This document shows positions 43,604 to 51,893 of a stretch of 56,851 bases of DNA, in pieces. The notes below the pieces were generated by a model. The model was not told where the DNA came from, searched no databases, and saw only the letters and a list, made by a program, of their open reading frames with translations. The stretch is from Flavobacteriaceae bacterium CG_4_10_14_3_um_filter_33_47 (GTDB taxonomy: Bacteria; Bacteroidota; Bacteroidia; Flavobacteriales; Flavobacteriaceae), in assembly GCA_002784145.1 (NCBI GenBank), contig PFKE01000081.1:1-56851 (forward strand). The letters are read 5' to 3'. Positions within the stretch are counted from its first letter, which is position 1. The number at the start of each line of letters is the position of its first letter. The translations under genes were made by a program, and so were the position numbers.

Positions 43604-43894
43604 TTATGCTACTTTTTCTCTATAAATTTTTGGAAATAATAAATTTATATTTTGAACATTTCTAACTCTGTTTAAATAAATTCTAATATCGCTACTACTT
43701 CTTGCAATCACTTCATTAGTAGTATTTAATGCTTTAGAAATAATTAATTCAGAAGAAATTAAAACATTCATTTCTGAAATTGGATTTACATGTAACTCAT
43801 TAACCGATACAACTTTTGACTCAGTCGTTTTTTCTTGTGCGTTTGCTACTGAGAAAGAAAGTAATAAAATTAAAAGGATGTAAATTGTTTTCAT
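43604..43894 (-). CDS. Small secreted protein of unknown function
   Basis: A 96-residue protein with a signal peptide (IYILLILLLSFSVANAQ) leaving a mature domain of about 78 residues. It is rich in Asn/Ser/Ile, with VSVNELHVNPISEMNVLISSELIIS and RIYLNRVRNVQNINLLFPKIY, and has no cysteine. No family is recognised. The track start at 43933 adds a hydrophilic 13-residue extension; ATG 43894 starts a clean signal peptide. It has its own terminator, so it is probably a monocistronic, real gene. Confidence 0.65.
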   Translation of the reverse strand: MKTIYILLILLLSFSVANAQEKTTESKVVSVNELHVNPISEMNVLISSELIISKALNTTNEVIARSSSDIRIYLNRVRNVQNINLLFPKIYREKVA

Positions 43895-44016
43895 ATGATT
43901 TGGGTTATTTTGATAGGTCAAATATATAGACACTTAAACCCTGATATATAATAAATTAGTTGTAACCATTTAGATTTTCGATGAGTAGAGATAGCACATC
44001 ATTTTATCGACGAATA

Positions 44017-44142
44017 GATGAAATGCTATGTTTTTCTGCTTAAATAAGCACAAAATGCATTTCATCGATAAATAATTTTAGTTGAAAGGATTAATTGAAT
44101 TAAATATTTTAAAAATCATTTTAAAAACAGGTGCATTTCATC
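44017..44142. repeat. Three-copy GCATTTCATC repeat able to form alternative hairpins
   Basis: GATGAAATGC (44017-44026) pairs perfectly with GCATTTCATC (44057-44066); the loop holds a nested TGCTTA-AA-TAAGCA hairpin. A third copy, GCATTTCATC, is at 44133-44142. Upstream ATAGCACATCATTTTATC (43991-44008) can also pair with the first segment. The rest of the 329-bp gap between the secreted protein gene and dapD shows only the dapD -7 box. Confidence 0.5.
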
Positions 44143-44195
44143 AGAAAATTTAATTTATAATAGCTTGTTAAACTTTTTATTTTAAACATAGGTAC

Positions 44196-44203
44196 TATCT
44201 TTG
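44196..44203 (+). promoter_or_regulatory. -7 box of dapD
   Basis: TATCTTTG is a perfect TAnnTTTG located 20 bp before the dapD ATG. The repeats at 44017-44142 are upstream of it and so are not part of this transcript's leader. Confidence 0.6.
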
Positions 44204-44223
44204 TCAAAAAAAGAACGTAAGGA

Positions 44224-45039
44224 ATGACACATTTACAACAAATTATAGAAAAAGCCTGGGAAAACAGAGAACTTTTAAAAACCCATGAAACAACCTCTGC
44301 AATAAGAGAAGTTATTTCGTTATTAGATTCTGGGAAGCTTAGAGTTGCCGAACCGGTTGAAAATGGTTGGCAGGTTAACGAATGGGTAAAAAAGGCTGTT
44401 GTTTTATATTTTCCAATTCAAACTATGGAGACCATCGAAGTTGGACCATTTGAGTTTCATGATAAAATACCATTAAAAACAGGTTATGCAGAAAAAGGTA
44501 TTAGAGTTGTTCCTCATGCCGTTGCTCGTCATGGTGCTTATATTTCAAAAGGCACTATCTTAATGCCAAGCTATGTTAATATTGGCGCTTATGTAGATGA
44601 AGGTACCATGGTTGATACTTGGGCAACGGTTGGCAGTTGTGCCCAAATTGGCAAAAATGTCCATTTATCTGGTGGCGTTGGTATTGGTGGTGTTTTAGAA
44701 CCATTGCAAGCGGCACCTGTTATTATTGAAGACAACGCTTTTATTGGGTCTCGCTGCATTGTTGTGGAAGGTGTTCGCGTGGAAACCGAAGCAGTTCTTG
44801 GAGCCAACGTGGTATTGACCATGAGCACTAAAATAATTGATGTAACAGGAGAAACACCTATTGAATATAAAGGTAGAGTACCTGCGCGTTCTGTAGTAAT
44901 TCCTGGTAGTTACACTAAAACATTTCCTTCTGGAGAGTTTCAAGTACCTTGTGCCTTAATTATAGGAAACCGAAAAGAAAGTACCGATAAAAAAACATCA
45001 TTAAACAATGCCCTTCGTGAAAATGATGTGGCGGTGTAA
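44224..45039 (+). CDS. dapD: 2,3,4,5-tetrahydropyridine-2,6-dicarboxylate N-succinyltransferase
   Basis: Transfers succinyl from succinyl-CoA to tetrahydrodipicolinate in the succinylase branch of diaminopimelate/lysine synthesis. 271 residues, the standard length. The N-terminal helical domain is followed by left-handed beta-helix hexapeptide repeats (SYVNIGAYVDEGTMVDTWAT, CAQIGKNVHLSGGVGIGGVL) and the C-terminal RVPARSVVIPGSYTKTFPSG. It provides the DAP cross-link residue of peptidoglycan. It has its own promoter. Confidence 0.97.
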   Translation: MTHLQQIIEKAWENRELLKTHETTSAIREVISLLDSGKLRVAEPVENGWQVNEWVKKAVVLYFPIQTMETIEVGPFEFHDKIPLKTGYAEKGIRVVPHAVARHGAYISKGTILMPSYVNIGAYVDEGTMVDTWATVGSCAQIGKNVHLSGGVGIGGVLEPLQAAPVIIEDNAFIGSRCIVVEGVRVETEAVLGANVVLTMSTKIIDVTGETPIEYKGRVPARSVVIPGSYTKTFPSGEFQVPCALIIGNRKESTDKKTSLNNALRENDVAV

Positions 45040-45071
45040 AAAGTTTTAACAGTAACGTTTATTAAGTTTCT

Positions 45072-46154
45072 ATGCTGTATAAGTTTTTAATTTACATATC
45101 ATATAGTTATGCAATCCCCATTGGGAATCCTCTTGAAAAAGAAATTATTAAACGTGGTTATACAGTAAAGTGGTTTAGTGATATAGATGATGGAGCCAAA
45201 GTATTACAAGGCAAAGAAAATAAACTAAATAACATAAAGGATGTTATTTTATATAATCCGGATATCATTCTTACAATTACAGATAGTGTCCCTGATTTTT
45301 TAAGAGGTTTAAAAGTACAGATATTCCATGGCTTTAATGCTGAAAAAAGAACATTTAAAAAAGATCATTTTAGAATTAGAGGTTTTTTTGATTTGTATTG
45401 CACTCAAGGCCCTAGTACCACATCTGTTTTTAAAAGTATCGCTAAAAAACTCAAACACTTTGAAGTTATAGAAACAGGATGGAGTAAAGTTGACCCATTA
45501 TTCCCTATAACAAAAGATTTTAAAGATGATATTCCAACTATTTTTATTGCTTCAACATTTACAGAACGGCTAAGCCTTGCCTATAACGATTCTGTTTTTT
45601 ATGAAATTAAAAGACTTGCTAACTCTGGGAAATTTAATTTTTTAATGGTATTACACCCTAAAATTCCTATAGAATTGGTTCATAAATGGAAGTCATTAAA
45701 TAATGACCATTTCAGGTTCTACGATACAACAAATTTGATTTCATTAATGAAAAAGGCAGACATAATGATTGCCGATACAACATCAGCAATTCAAGAATTT
45801 GGGTTACAAGGAAAACCAACTATTACAATAAATCATTATATAGCTAAGCCATATTTGATAAATATAACAAATGCTTCACAAATTGAAGAAACCATATATT
45901 ATGCCCTTTCTTATCCAGATAAAATCTTAAGTGAATTACATGTTTTTAACAAAGAATTACATCCTTATACAGATGGAAAATCAAGCGAGCGTGTTATTTC
46001 TACAACCATAGCCTTTTTACATAAAAACAAAAATTATCTCAAAAAAAAACCTCTCAATTTAATTAGAAAATACAAATTAAGGAAACGCTTAAAGTATTTT
46101 ACCTTAAAAAGTTTCGATAGTCCCTTTACCTTAGAATCAAAAATTAATACATGA
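45072..46154 (+). CDS. CDP-glycerol:poly(glycerophosphate) glycerophosphotransferase-like protein
   Basis: A 360-residue GT-B-like protein of the TagF/CDP-glycerol glycerophosphotransferase family. Supporting text is QIFHGFNAEKRTFKKDHF, FDLYCTQGPSTTSVF, VIETGWSKVDPLF, MVLHPKIP and the donor-site-like IMIADTTSAIQEFGLQGKPTI. In Gram-negative bacteria such proteins may add glycerol phosphate or another group to surface glycans. The C-terminal 50 residues are very basic, fitting membrane contact. The 3' end overlaps the next GT2 gene by 4 bp (ATGA). Confidence 0.82.
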   Translation: MLYKFLIYISYSYAIPIGNPLEKEIIKRGYTVKWFSDIDDGAKVLQGKENKLNNIKDVILYNPDIILTITDSVPDFLRGLKVQIFHGFNAEKRTFKKDHFRIRGFFDLYCTQGPSTTSVFKSIAKKLKHFEVIETGWSKVDPLFPITKDFKDDIPTIFIASTFTERLSLAYNDSVFYEIKRLANSGKFNFLMVLHPKIPIELVHKWKSLNNDHFRFYDTTNLISLMKKADIMIADTTSAIQEFGLQGKPTITINHYIAKPYLINITNASQIEETIYYALSYPDKILSELHVFNKELHPYTDGKSSERVISTTIAFLHKNKNYLKKKPLNLIRKYKLRKRLKYFTLKSFDSPFTLESKINT

Positions 46155-46909
46155 TTAAACTTTCTGTTGTTATTATTACCTATAATGAAGAAGAGCATTT
46201 AAAAAAATGCCTAGGTTCTTTAACTAATGTTGCCGACGAAATTATTGTAGTTGATTCATTTTCTAAAGACGGTACCCAAAGTATATGTAAAGAATTTAAC
46301 GCGACATTTTACCAACATCGATTTGAAGGTTATATTGAACAGAAAAACTATGCCATATCTCTTGCTAAGTATGATTATATTTTATCGCTTGATGGTGACG
46401 AGGCCCTCTCAGAAAGCTTAAAATCGAGTATCTTAAGCGTTAAAGCCAATTGGCAATTTGATGGCTATTATTGTAATAGGCTTAATAACTATTGCGGACA
46501 ATGGATTAAACATTCTGATTGGTATCCCGATAGAAAATTAAGGCTCTTTAAAAAAGGAAGCGGAGAATGGAAAGGCATTAATCCGCATGATGTTTATACT
46601 TTAAAAAAAGAACTTAAATCGGGTACTTTAAAAGGTGATTTATTGCATTGGATTTACAGGGATTATTCTGAACATAATTTGAAAATTGAAAAATTCTCAA
46701 GCATTGCTGCCCACGCCTATTATGAACTAGGCAAAAAATCGTCAATCTGGAAAATTATATACAGACCTATTTGGGCTTTTTTTAAAGCTTACTTTTTAAG
46801 ACTTGGGTTTTTAGACGGTTTGAACGGATGGATTATTTGTGTACAAACCTACCATGTTACCTTTTTAAAGTATGTTAAACTTTATAGACTTTGGAAAATC
46901 AAGCCCTAA
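46151..46909 (+). CDS. Glycosyltransferase family 2, LPS core type (WaaE/KdtX-like)
   Basis: A 252-residue GT2 enzyme. The start is KLSVVIITYNEEEHLKKCL with DEIIVVDSFSKDGT; the DxD motif is SLDGDEAL; YPDRKLRLFKKGSGEWKG and the later HWIYRDYSEH are typical of the WaaE/KdtX group that adds a sugar to the LPS inner core. It overlaps the CDP-glycerol-type gene by 4 bp and converges on the kinase gene. Location beside an LPS-kinase-like gene supports the core assignment. Confidence 0.88.
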   Translation: MIKLSVVIITYNEEEHLKKCLGSLTNVADEIIVVDSFSKDGTQSICKEFNATFYQHRFEGYIEQKNYAISLAKYDYILSLDGDEALSESLKSSILSVKANWQFDGYYCNRLNNYCGQWIKHSDWYPDRKLRLFKKGSGEWKGINPHDVYTLKKELKSGTLKGDLLHWIYRDYSEHNLKIEKFSSIAAHAYYELGKKSSIWKIIYRPIWAFFKAYFLRLGFLDGLNGWIICVQTYHVTFLKYVKLYRLWKIKP

Positions 46910-46926
46910 TTTATTGTTTACCGACA

Positions 46927-47685
46927 CTATCCTAAAAATTTCTTTTTCAATCGTTTTTTTCTGTGGAATTTCTCCTGAAAAGACTCTGTTTCCTTCCACA
47001 TTAATTCAAATATTTTATTGTAATCACCCTCAGTAGATTTTGCATACTCGTCACTCATTACTTCTACCATAGATTTATGGATAGTAAGTTTTGAAAAGTT
47101 TTTTATCCTTGTTTCAAAATCCAATGGCTTAAAACGCATTCTATTTAAATCCACTAAATAAAAATCATAGGCTTTACCATTCTTTTTTATTAAGGTATTG
47201 CCCGGTGAATGATCTAAAAAAAGGATGCCTTTTTCGTGTAATTGAAACGTAAATCTTGTAAATGCCCTTAAAATGTTATCGTAATCAGGTATATTAAAAT
47301 CTTTTGTAAGCTCTCTATAAGTTAAATCGCAGTCCAAATGCACACTAACATAAAAACTTTTTTTAAAGAAAAAAAGTGTAGTATATTCAAAATAAGCGAT
47401 AGGTTTTGGCGTGCCTACTCCTAAGTCTGTTAACTTAATCGCGAATTCAAAAGATCTTTGGGCTTTGCTTTTCCTAAAAAACTTATAGACGATTTGATTA
47501 ACAAAATGAGGTCTTTTAAAAGATTTAATATTAAGTTGGTTGCCATTAAGTTCAATAACCTTAATGATGTTTCTTTTTCCAACACCCCCACGATAACTAT
47601 CGAAATCACGGATTGTATTAGTTATCGATTCCTTATCTTTTTCGCTAACATCAATATTAAAATACTTAAACTCTGTTCCTTCCAT
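46927..47685 (-). CDS. Lipopolysaccharide kinase-like protein (Kdo/heptose kinase, InaA family)
   Basis: A 252-residue protein-kinase-like fold enzyme. The catalytic loop is FLDHSPGNTLIKK (Asp/His ... Asn) and the metal loop is FYLVDLNRMRF; the ATP-lysine region is QLNIKSFKRPHF. This is the layout of Kdo kinases (KdkA) and WaaP-type heptose kinases, which phosphorylate the LPS inner core. The C-terminus is strongly basic (KFHRKKRLKKKFLG), consistent with binding to membrane or LPS. It is convergent with the GT2 gene 17 bp away. kdsA elsewhere in the window supplies Kdo. Confidence 0.8.
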   Translation of the reverse strand: MEGTEFKYFNIDVSEKDKESITNTIRDFDSYRGGVGKRNIIKVIELNGNQLNIKSFKRPHFVNQIVYKFFRKSKAQRSFEFAIKLTDLGVGTPKPIAYFEYTTLFFFKKSFYVSVHLDCDLTYRELTKDFNIPDYDNILRAFTRFTFQLHEKGILFLDHSPGNTLIKKNGKAYDFYLVDLNRMRFKPLDFETRIKNFSKLTIHKSMVEVMSDEYAKSTEGDYNKIFELMWKETESFQEKFHRKKRLKKKFLG

Positions 47686-47724
47686 TTATTTTAATTTATA
47701 GCCTTACTATTTAAGCTTAATAAA

Positions 47725-47759
47725 TTTTTATTTCTTGATTCTTGATTCTCTATTCTCAA
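47725..47759. repeat. 7-bp repeat array (TTCTTGA type)
   Basis: Five consecutive 7-bp units: TTTTTAT, TTCTTGA, TTCTTGA, TTCTCTA, TTCTCAA. It is in the divergent gap between the kinase and the rhamnosyltransferase-like gene. Near it a minus -7 box (TATCTTTG, 47837-47844) could serve the kinase gene. Confidence 0.6.
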
Positions 47760-47866
47760 AATTACCATTAATTACGCCATATCTTTAAAGCTCCTTAATA
47801 GTACCCTAATAATTTTATTAGAAATTTGTATCATTGCAAAGATAAGTTTCAAAAATTAATAACGGA

Positions 47867-48712
47867 ATGTTCAAACATTTTTTAATCACTCGTTTTAACC
47901 TAAGACAACCCGATTGGAAAGCTAGCAAAAATAATAAATCTGTGCTTACAGATGCATGGCATAAAAACAGGTTTGAGCTTTTTATCGATTTTTGTTTTAA
48001 CAGTGTTGCTTCTCAAACAAACAAAAATTTTGAATGGTTGGTATTTTTTGATACTACAACACCAGAAAAATACAAAAAAATAATTGTGGAGCTTGAAACT
48101 AAAATGGATAATTTTACTCCTATTTTTGTTGATGGTATGGATCAATTTTTACCAGGCATTATAAACCATGTAGCATCCTGCAATACCCCTTATTTAATTA
48201 CAAGCAGATTAGATAACGACGACTGTATTGGTAAGTTATATATAGAAAATATTCAAAAACAATTCTATAATCAAAATTTTACAGCCATTGATTTTGTTGA
48301 TGGCTATACCATTCAAACACATCCTTCAGTTAAAGTTGGAAAACGGTTTGACCAATATAATCCATTTATTTCATTAATTGAAAAAAACGAAAATCCCAAA
48401 ACGGTTTGGTCCATTAGACACTCGCATTGGAAACGGGAAAAGCATGTCATTCAAATTAGAAACTCTAGAGTTTGGTGTTCTATAATACACGATGAAAACA
48501 AGGTCAATGAATTTTTAGGTTATGGGCATGTTAATATTTCAGACTTGTTCAAAGACATTAGTATAAACCAAGAAAAAGAAACTGTTATTAAGAAAGACCA
48601 TGTTCCTCAAAAAAAATGGAAATGGCAAAGTACTTTTAACCTCATTTCTTCTTATTGGAATTACGGCTTTAAAAAGTTTAAAAAAACAATGGGGCTATAT
48701 AAAATTAAATAA
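47867..48712 (+). CDS. Putative rhamnosyltransferase-like glycosyltransferase
   Basis: A 281-residue protein of the Rhamno_transf type (PF11316). The conserved start is FKHFLITRFNLRQPDW; FELFIDFCFNSVASQTNKNF and EWLVFFDTTTPE follow; the metal-binding-like motif is SRLDNDDCIG; SHWKREKHVIQIRNSRVW is a later block. It is a GT-A-like fold cytoplasmic enzyme. Its position near LPS genes supports a role in surface glycan synthesis; the sugar is not certain. Confidence 0.78.
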   Translation: MFKHFLITRFNLRQPDWKASKNNKSVLTDAWHKNRFELFIDFCFNSVASQTNKNFEWLVFFDTTTPEKYKKIIVELETKMDNFTPIFVDGMDQFLPGIINHVASCNTPYLITSRLDNDDCIGKLYIENIQKQFYNQNFTAIDFVDGYTIQTHPSVKVGKRFDQYNPFISLIEKNENPKTVWSIRHSHWKREKHVIQIRNSRVWCSIIHDENKVNEFLGYGHVNISDLFKDISINQEKETVIKKDHVPQKKWKWQSTFNLISSYWNYGFKKFKKTMGLYKIK

Positions 48713-48730
48713 TCTTTTGTTTATCTCCTT

Positions 48731-49291
48731 ATGAACAAAGAAATAAACAACACACTACAAACCTTAAAACAAGGTGGTCTTATCCTCTACCCAACCGATA
48801 CGGTTTGGGGCATTGGTTGCGATGCTAGCAATACAGAAGCCGTAAAAAAAATCTATCAATTAAAACAACGAAACGATAGCAAAGCCCTTATTTGTTTAGT
48901 TGCCGATGATAGAATGCTAAAAAAATATGTGAAAAAAATACCCGAAGTGGCTTTTAATATTTTAGATGTAACAGAAAATCCTATCACCATTATTTATGAC
49001 GACGCACAAAATTTAGCCGAGAATTTAATCGCCGAGGACCATACCATTGCCATAAGAATTCCTAATGATGATTTTTGTTTTCAATTATTACGACGGTTTA
49101 ATGGTGCTATTGTGTCTACCTCAGCAAATACAAGTGGGCAACCAACTCCAAAATCATTCAAAGAAATAGCTCCAGAGGTTTTAAAAGGTGTAGACTATGT
49201 TGTAAATTTGCATCTCGAAAAAACTTGTAACAAACCATCGACTATTATTAAATTGGGCAATGATGGAAAAGTTAAGGTAATAAGAGCATAA
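48731..49291 (+). CDS. L-threonylcarbamoyladenylate synthase (TsaC/Sua5 family)
   Basis: Makes threonylcarbamoyl-AMP from threonine, bicarbonate and ATP for the t6A37 modification of ANN-reading tRNAs. 186 residues, the short TsaC-like form without the Sua5 C-terminal domain. Landmarks are GGLILYPTDTVWGIGCDA, QRNDSKALICLV, TIAIRIPNDDFCFQLL and the closing AIVSTSANTSGQPTPKSF. It lies 19 bp after the previous gene. Its 3' side is the inverted heptamer array. Confidence 0.94.
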   Translation: MNKEINNTLQTLKQGGLILYPTDTVWGIGCDASNTEAVKKIYQLKQRNDSKALICLVADDRMLKKYVKKIPEVAFNILDVTENPITIIYDDAQNLAENLIAEDHTIAIRIPNDDFCFQLLRRFNGAIVSTSANTSGQPTPKSFKEIAPEVLKGVDYVVNLHLEKTCNKPSTIIKLGNDGKVKVIRA

Positions 49292-49366
49292 AAACTCAAA
49301 TTTCAAGAACCAAGTTCCAAACTAAATTATATTGGAATTTGGAATTTGATTATTGGAATTTAATTG
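49292..49366. repeat. Opposed 7-bp repeat arrays forming a hairpin
   Basis: Five units of the form AAnnnCA (AAACTCA, AATTTCA, AGAACCA, AGTTCCA, AACTAAA), a 5-nt centre TTATA, then five units of the opposite orientation (TTGGAAT, TTGGAAT, TTGATTA, TTGGAAT, TTAATTG). CAAGTTCCAA pairs with TTGGAATTTG (one G-T). The array fills the whole gap and ends at the start codon of the next gene. Confidence 0.7.
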
Positions 49367-50785
49367 ATGAATTACAAAGAAGCATTACACCATCCAATAT
49401 TTAAAATTATAGCGCAATCTGCTAAAGAGTTAGAGCTTGAGGCCTATGTGATAGGTGGTTTTGTGCGTGATTTTATTTTAGGCAGAGGCGATGCCAAAGA
49501 TATCGATATTGTCACCGTTGGCAATGGCATAAAACTGGCAAAGCAAGTCGCAAAAAATCTCCCTGAAAAAACAAAGGTTCAGGTTTTTAAAACCTATGGA
49601 ACCGCCATGCTCCATTTTGATGGTATCGACGTTGAATTTGTTGGTGCCCGAAAAGAATCTTATCATGAAGATAGTAGAAATCCAGTGGTTGAAAATGGCA
49701 CGCTTGAAGATGACCAAAACAGACGAGATTTCACAATAAACGCTTTAGCATTAAACTTAAATGAGGCACATTTTGGTAATTTATTGGATCCGTTTGATGG
49801 CATTCAAGATTTGAAGGACAAAATAATTCGTACCCCATTAAATCCTGATATTACTTATAGCGATGACCCTTTAAGAATGATGCGTGCCATAAGGTTTTCA
49901 AGCCAACTTCATTTTAAAATTGAACAAACGTCTTTAAAAGCCATTTCAAAAAACAAGCATCGCATTCAAATTATTACCAGTGAGCGTATTGTTGTTGAAC
50001 TCCATAAAATTCTGGAAAGCAAAACGCCTTCGCTTGGTTTTATTCAGTTGGATGAAACTGGATTATTAAACTATATTTTACCAGAACTAACAGCCTTAAA
50101 AGGCATTGACGAAGTTGAAGGGCAACGTCATAAAGATAATTTTTATCACACTCTTGAAGTGGTTGATAATATTGCTTTAAATACTGATAACCTATGGTTA
50201 CGCTGGGCAGCGCTATTGCATGATATTGGGAAAGCACCCACAAAAAAATTCAACAAAAAAGTAGGCTGGACCTTTCATGGGCATGAATTTGAGGGCTCAA
50301 AAATGGTATATCATTTATTCAAACGCCTTAAAATGCCATTAAATGACAAAATGAAATTTGTTCAAAAAATGGTGTTTATGAGCTCCAGACCTATTGTGCT
50401 GGCTAATGATGAAGTTACTGATTCTGCTGTTAGGCGATTGGTTTTTGATGCTGGCGAATTTGTAGATGATTTAATGACGCTTTGTGAAGCAGATATTACC
50501 ACAAAAAATCCAAAAAAATTCAAAAAATACCATAACAATTTCAAAATTGTTCGTGAGAAAATTATTGAAGTTGAAGAACGAGATCATATAAGGAATTTTC
50601 AACCACCCATTTCAGGTGAAGAAATTATGGAAGCTTTCAATTTAAAACCTTCAAAAGAAATAGGCATTATAAAAGAAGCTATCAAGGAAGCTATCCTTGA
50701 AGGAGAAATTCCTAATGAACATGAAGCTGCATTTCAACGTATGCTAAGTGAAGGTAAACGTTTGGGGCTTTCAATTAACAATTAA
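49367..50785 (+). CDS. CCA tRNA nucleotidyltransferase / poly(A) polymerase family with HD domain
   Basis: A 472-residue enzyme that adds or repairs the tRNA 3' CCA end (needed here, since tRNA-Leu and tmRNA do not encode CCA). The nucleotidyltransferase head has [31 protein letters not shown] and [13 protein letters not shown] are further family motifs; [14 protein letters not shown]-like text forms the flexible loop. The C-terminal HD domain has [10 protein letters not shown] and LLHDIGK. The track starts at TTG 49364; ATG 49367 is preferred. The last codons (SINN-stop) are inside a 7-bp repeat array. Confidence 0.93.
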   Translation: MNYKEALHHPIFKIIAQSAKELELEAYVIGGFVRDFILGRGDAKDIDIVTVGNGIKLAKQVAKNLPEKTKVQVFKTYGTAMLHFDGIDVEFVGARKESYHEDSRNPVVENGTLEDDQNRRDFTINALALNLNEAHFGNLLDPFDGIQDLKDKIIRTPLNPDITYSDDPLRMMRAIRFSSQLHFKIEQTSLKAISKNKHRIQIITSERIVVELHKILESKTPSLGFIQLDETGLLNYILPELTALKGIDEVEGQRHKDNFYHTLEVVDNIALNTDNLWLRWAALLHDIGKAPTKKFNKKVGWTFHGHEFEGSKMVYHLFKRLKMPLNDKMKFVQKMVFMSSRPIVLANDEVTDSAVRRLVFDAGEFVDDLMTLCEADITTKNPKKFKKYHNNFKIVREKIIEVEERDHIRNFQPPISGEEIMEAFNLKPSKEIGIIKEAIKEAILEGEIPNEHEAAFQRMLSEGKRLGLSINN

Positions 50786-50813
50786 CAATTAACAATTTAC
50801 AATTTACAATTAA
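50772..50813. repeat. 7-bp repeat array (CAATTAA/CAATTTA) overlapping a stop codon
   Basis: Six consecutive units: CAATTAA three times, CAATTTA twice, CAATTAA. The stop codon of the CCA-enzyme gene (50783-50785) is inside the second unit. An ATTCGTG...ACGTGGC fragment follows up to the ctaA start. Confidence 0.75.
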
Positions 50814-50838
50814 CAAAATTCGTGTATACGTGGCTAGT

Positions 50839-51855
50839 ATGAAAAAGGATAACAAAAAAGTCATTTATTGGTTATTAACAGGATGTTTACTCATTTTCGT
50901 CATGGTTGTGGTTGGTGGTATTACAAGACTGACTCATTCTGGGTTATCCATTTCAAATTACAAATTAATTTCTGGTGTAATTCCACCCATGAATGAGATT
51001 GAATGGCAAGATGCCTTTGATTTATACAAACAATATCCAGAATACCAAAAACTCAATAATCATTTCAACCTTCAGGATTTTAAAGACATTTATTTCTGGG
51101 AATGGTTACATCGGGTTATAGGTAGGTTTATAGGCTTGGTGTTTCTTATTCCATTTTTATATTTTTTATTTAGCAAACAACTCACTAAAGCAACGGTAAG
51201 AAAGTCCATTGTATTACTTGCTCTTGGTGCCTTTCAAGGTTTTATGGGCTGGTATATGGTTAAAAGCGGTTTGGTTGATAATCCAGACGTAAGCCACTAC
51301 AGATTAGCGGCGCATTTAACAACAGCCTTTGTAACATTTGCCTATACATTTTGGGTTGCTTTAGACTTAATGTTTCCCAACAGAAAAGTAATTAACGTTG
51401 ATTTTAGAAATTTTATACGATCGGCCTTGGCCATTTTAATCCTTCAAATTATTTATGGCGCTTTTGTTGCAGGATTAGATGCTGGTTTTATACATAATCA
51501 TTGGCCTATGATGAGTGAAGGGAAATTTATGCACGAAACCGTTTTTATTGAGCAGCATCCTTGGTATAAAAACTTTATCGAAGGTAAAAGTGGTGTGCAA
51601 TTTGTGCACAGAATGTTAGCTTATTTAGTGGTGATTTTTATAGTTGCTATATGGTATAAATCAAAAAAATTGAACCCAACAACCACACAATCAAAAGGAA
51701 TTTTGGCTTTATTAATCATGGTTGGAATACAATTTATTTTAGGGGTTCTCACCATTTTAATGCAGGTACCTGTTTGGCTTGGTGTTGCACATCAGGTGGG
51801 TGCTTTTGTTTTATTAAGTGCTATGATATTTACGCTACATCGCTTTAGTAAATAA
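50839..51855 (+). CDS. ctaA: Heme A synthase (CtaA/COX15)
   Basis: Oxidises the C8 methyl of heme O to heme A for aa3-type oxidases. 338 residues, COX15 length, eight helices. The heme-binding motifs are VVVGGITRLTHSGLSI (GGxTRLTxSGLS), EWLHRVIGR, HYRLAAHLTTA, and late FVHRMLAYL and GVAHQVGAFV. A GTG three codons upstream (50830) is the track start; ATG 50839 is preferred. The gap upstream consists mainly of the heptamer array. Confidence 0.95.
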   Translation: MKKDNKKVIYWLLTGCLLIFVMVVVGGITRLTHSGLSISNYKLISGVIPPMNEIEWQDAFDLYKQYPEYQKLNNHFNLQDFKDIYFWEWLHRVIGRFIGLVFLIPFLYFLFSKQLTKATVRKSIVLLALGAFQGFMGWYMVKSGLVDNPDVSHYRLAAHLTTAFVTFAYTFWVALDLMFPNRKVINVDFRNFIRSALAILILQIIYGAFVAGLDAGFIHNHWPMMSEGKFMHETVFIEQHPWYKNFIEGKSGVQFVHRMLAYLVVIFIVAIWYKSKKLNPTTTQSKGILALLIMVGIQFILGVLTILMQVPVWLGVAHQVGAFVLLSAMIFTLHRFSK

Positions 51856-51867
51856 TTCAAAAACCAT

Positions 51868-51875
51868 TACATTTG
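51868..51875 (+). promoter_or_regulatory. -7 box of the pRiA4b ORF-3-like gene
   Basis: TACATTTG, a perfect TAnnTTTG, 18 bp before the ATG. It indicates that this gene is transcribed separately from ctaA. Confidence 0.5.
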
Positions 51876-51893
51876 CAACTTAATTTATAACAA

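Noticed and set aside
43934-44223. Lysine riboswitch before dapD
   Set aside because: The hairpins lie upstream of the -7 box and the conserved L-box core is not seen.
44589-44943. Two antisense ORFs across dapD
   Set aside because: They arise from the regular hexapeptide repeats of the beta-helix; no independent support.
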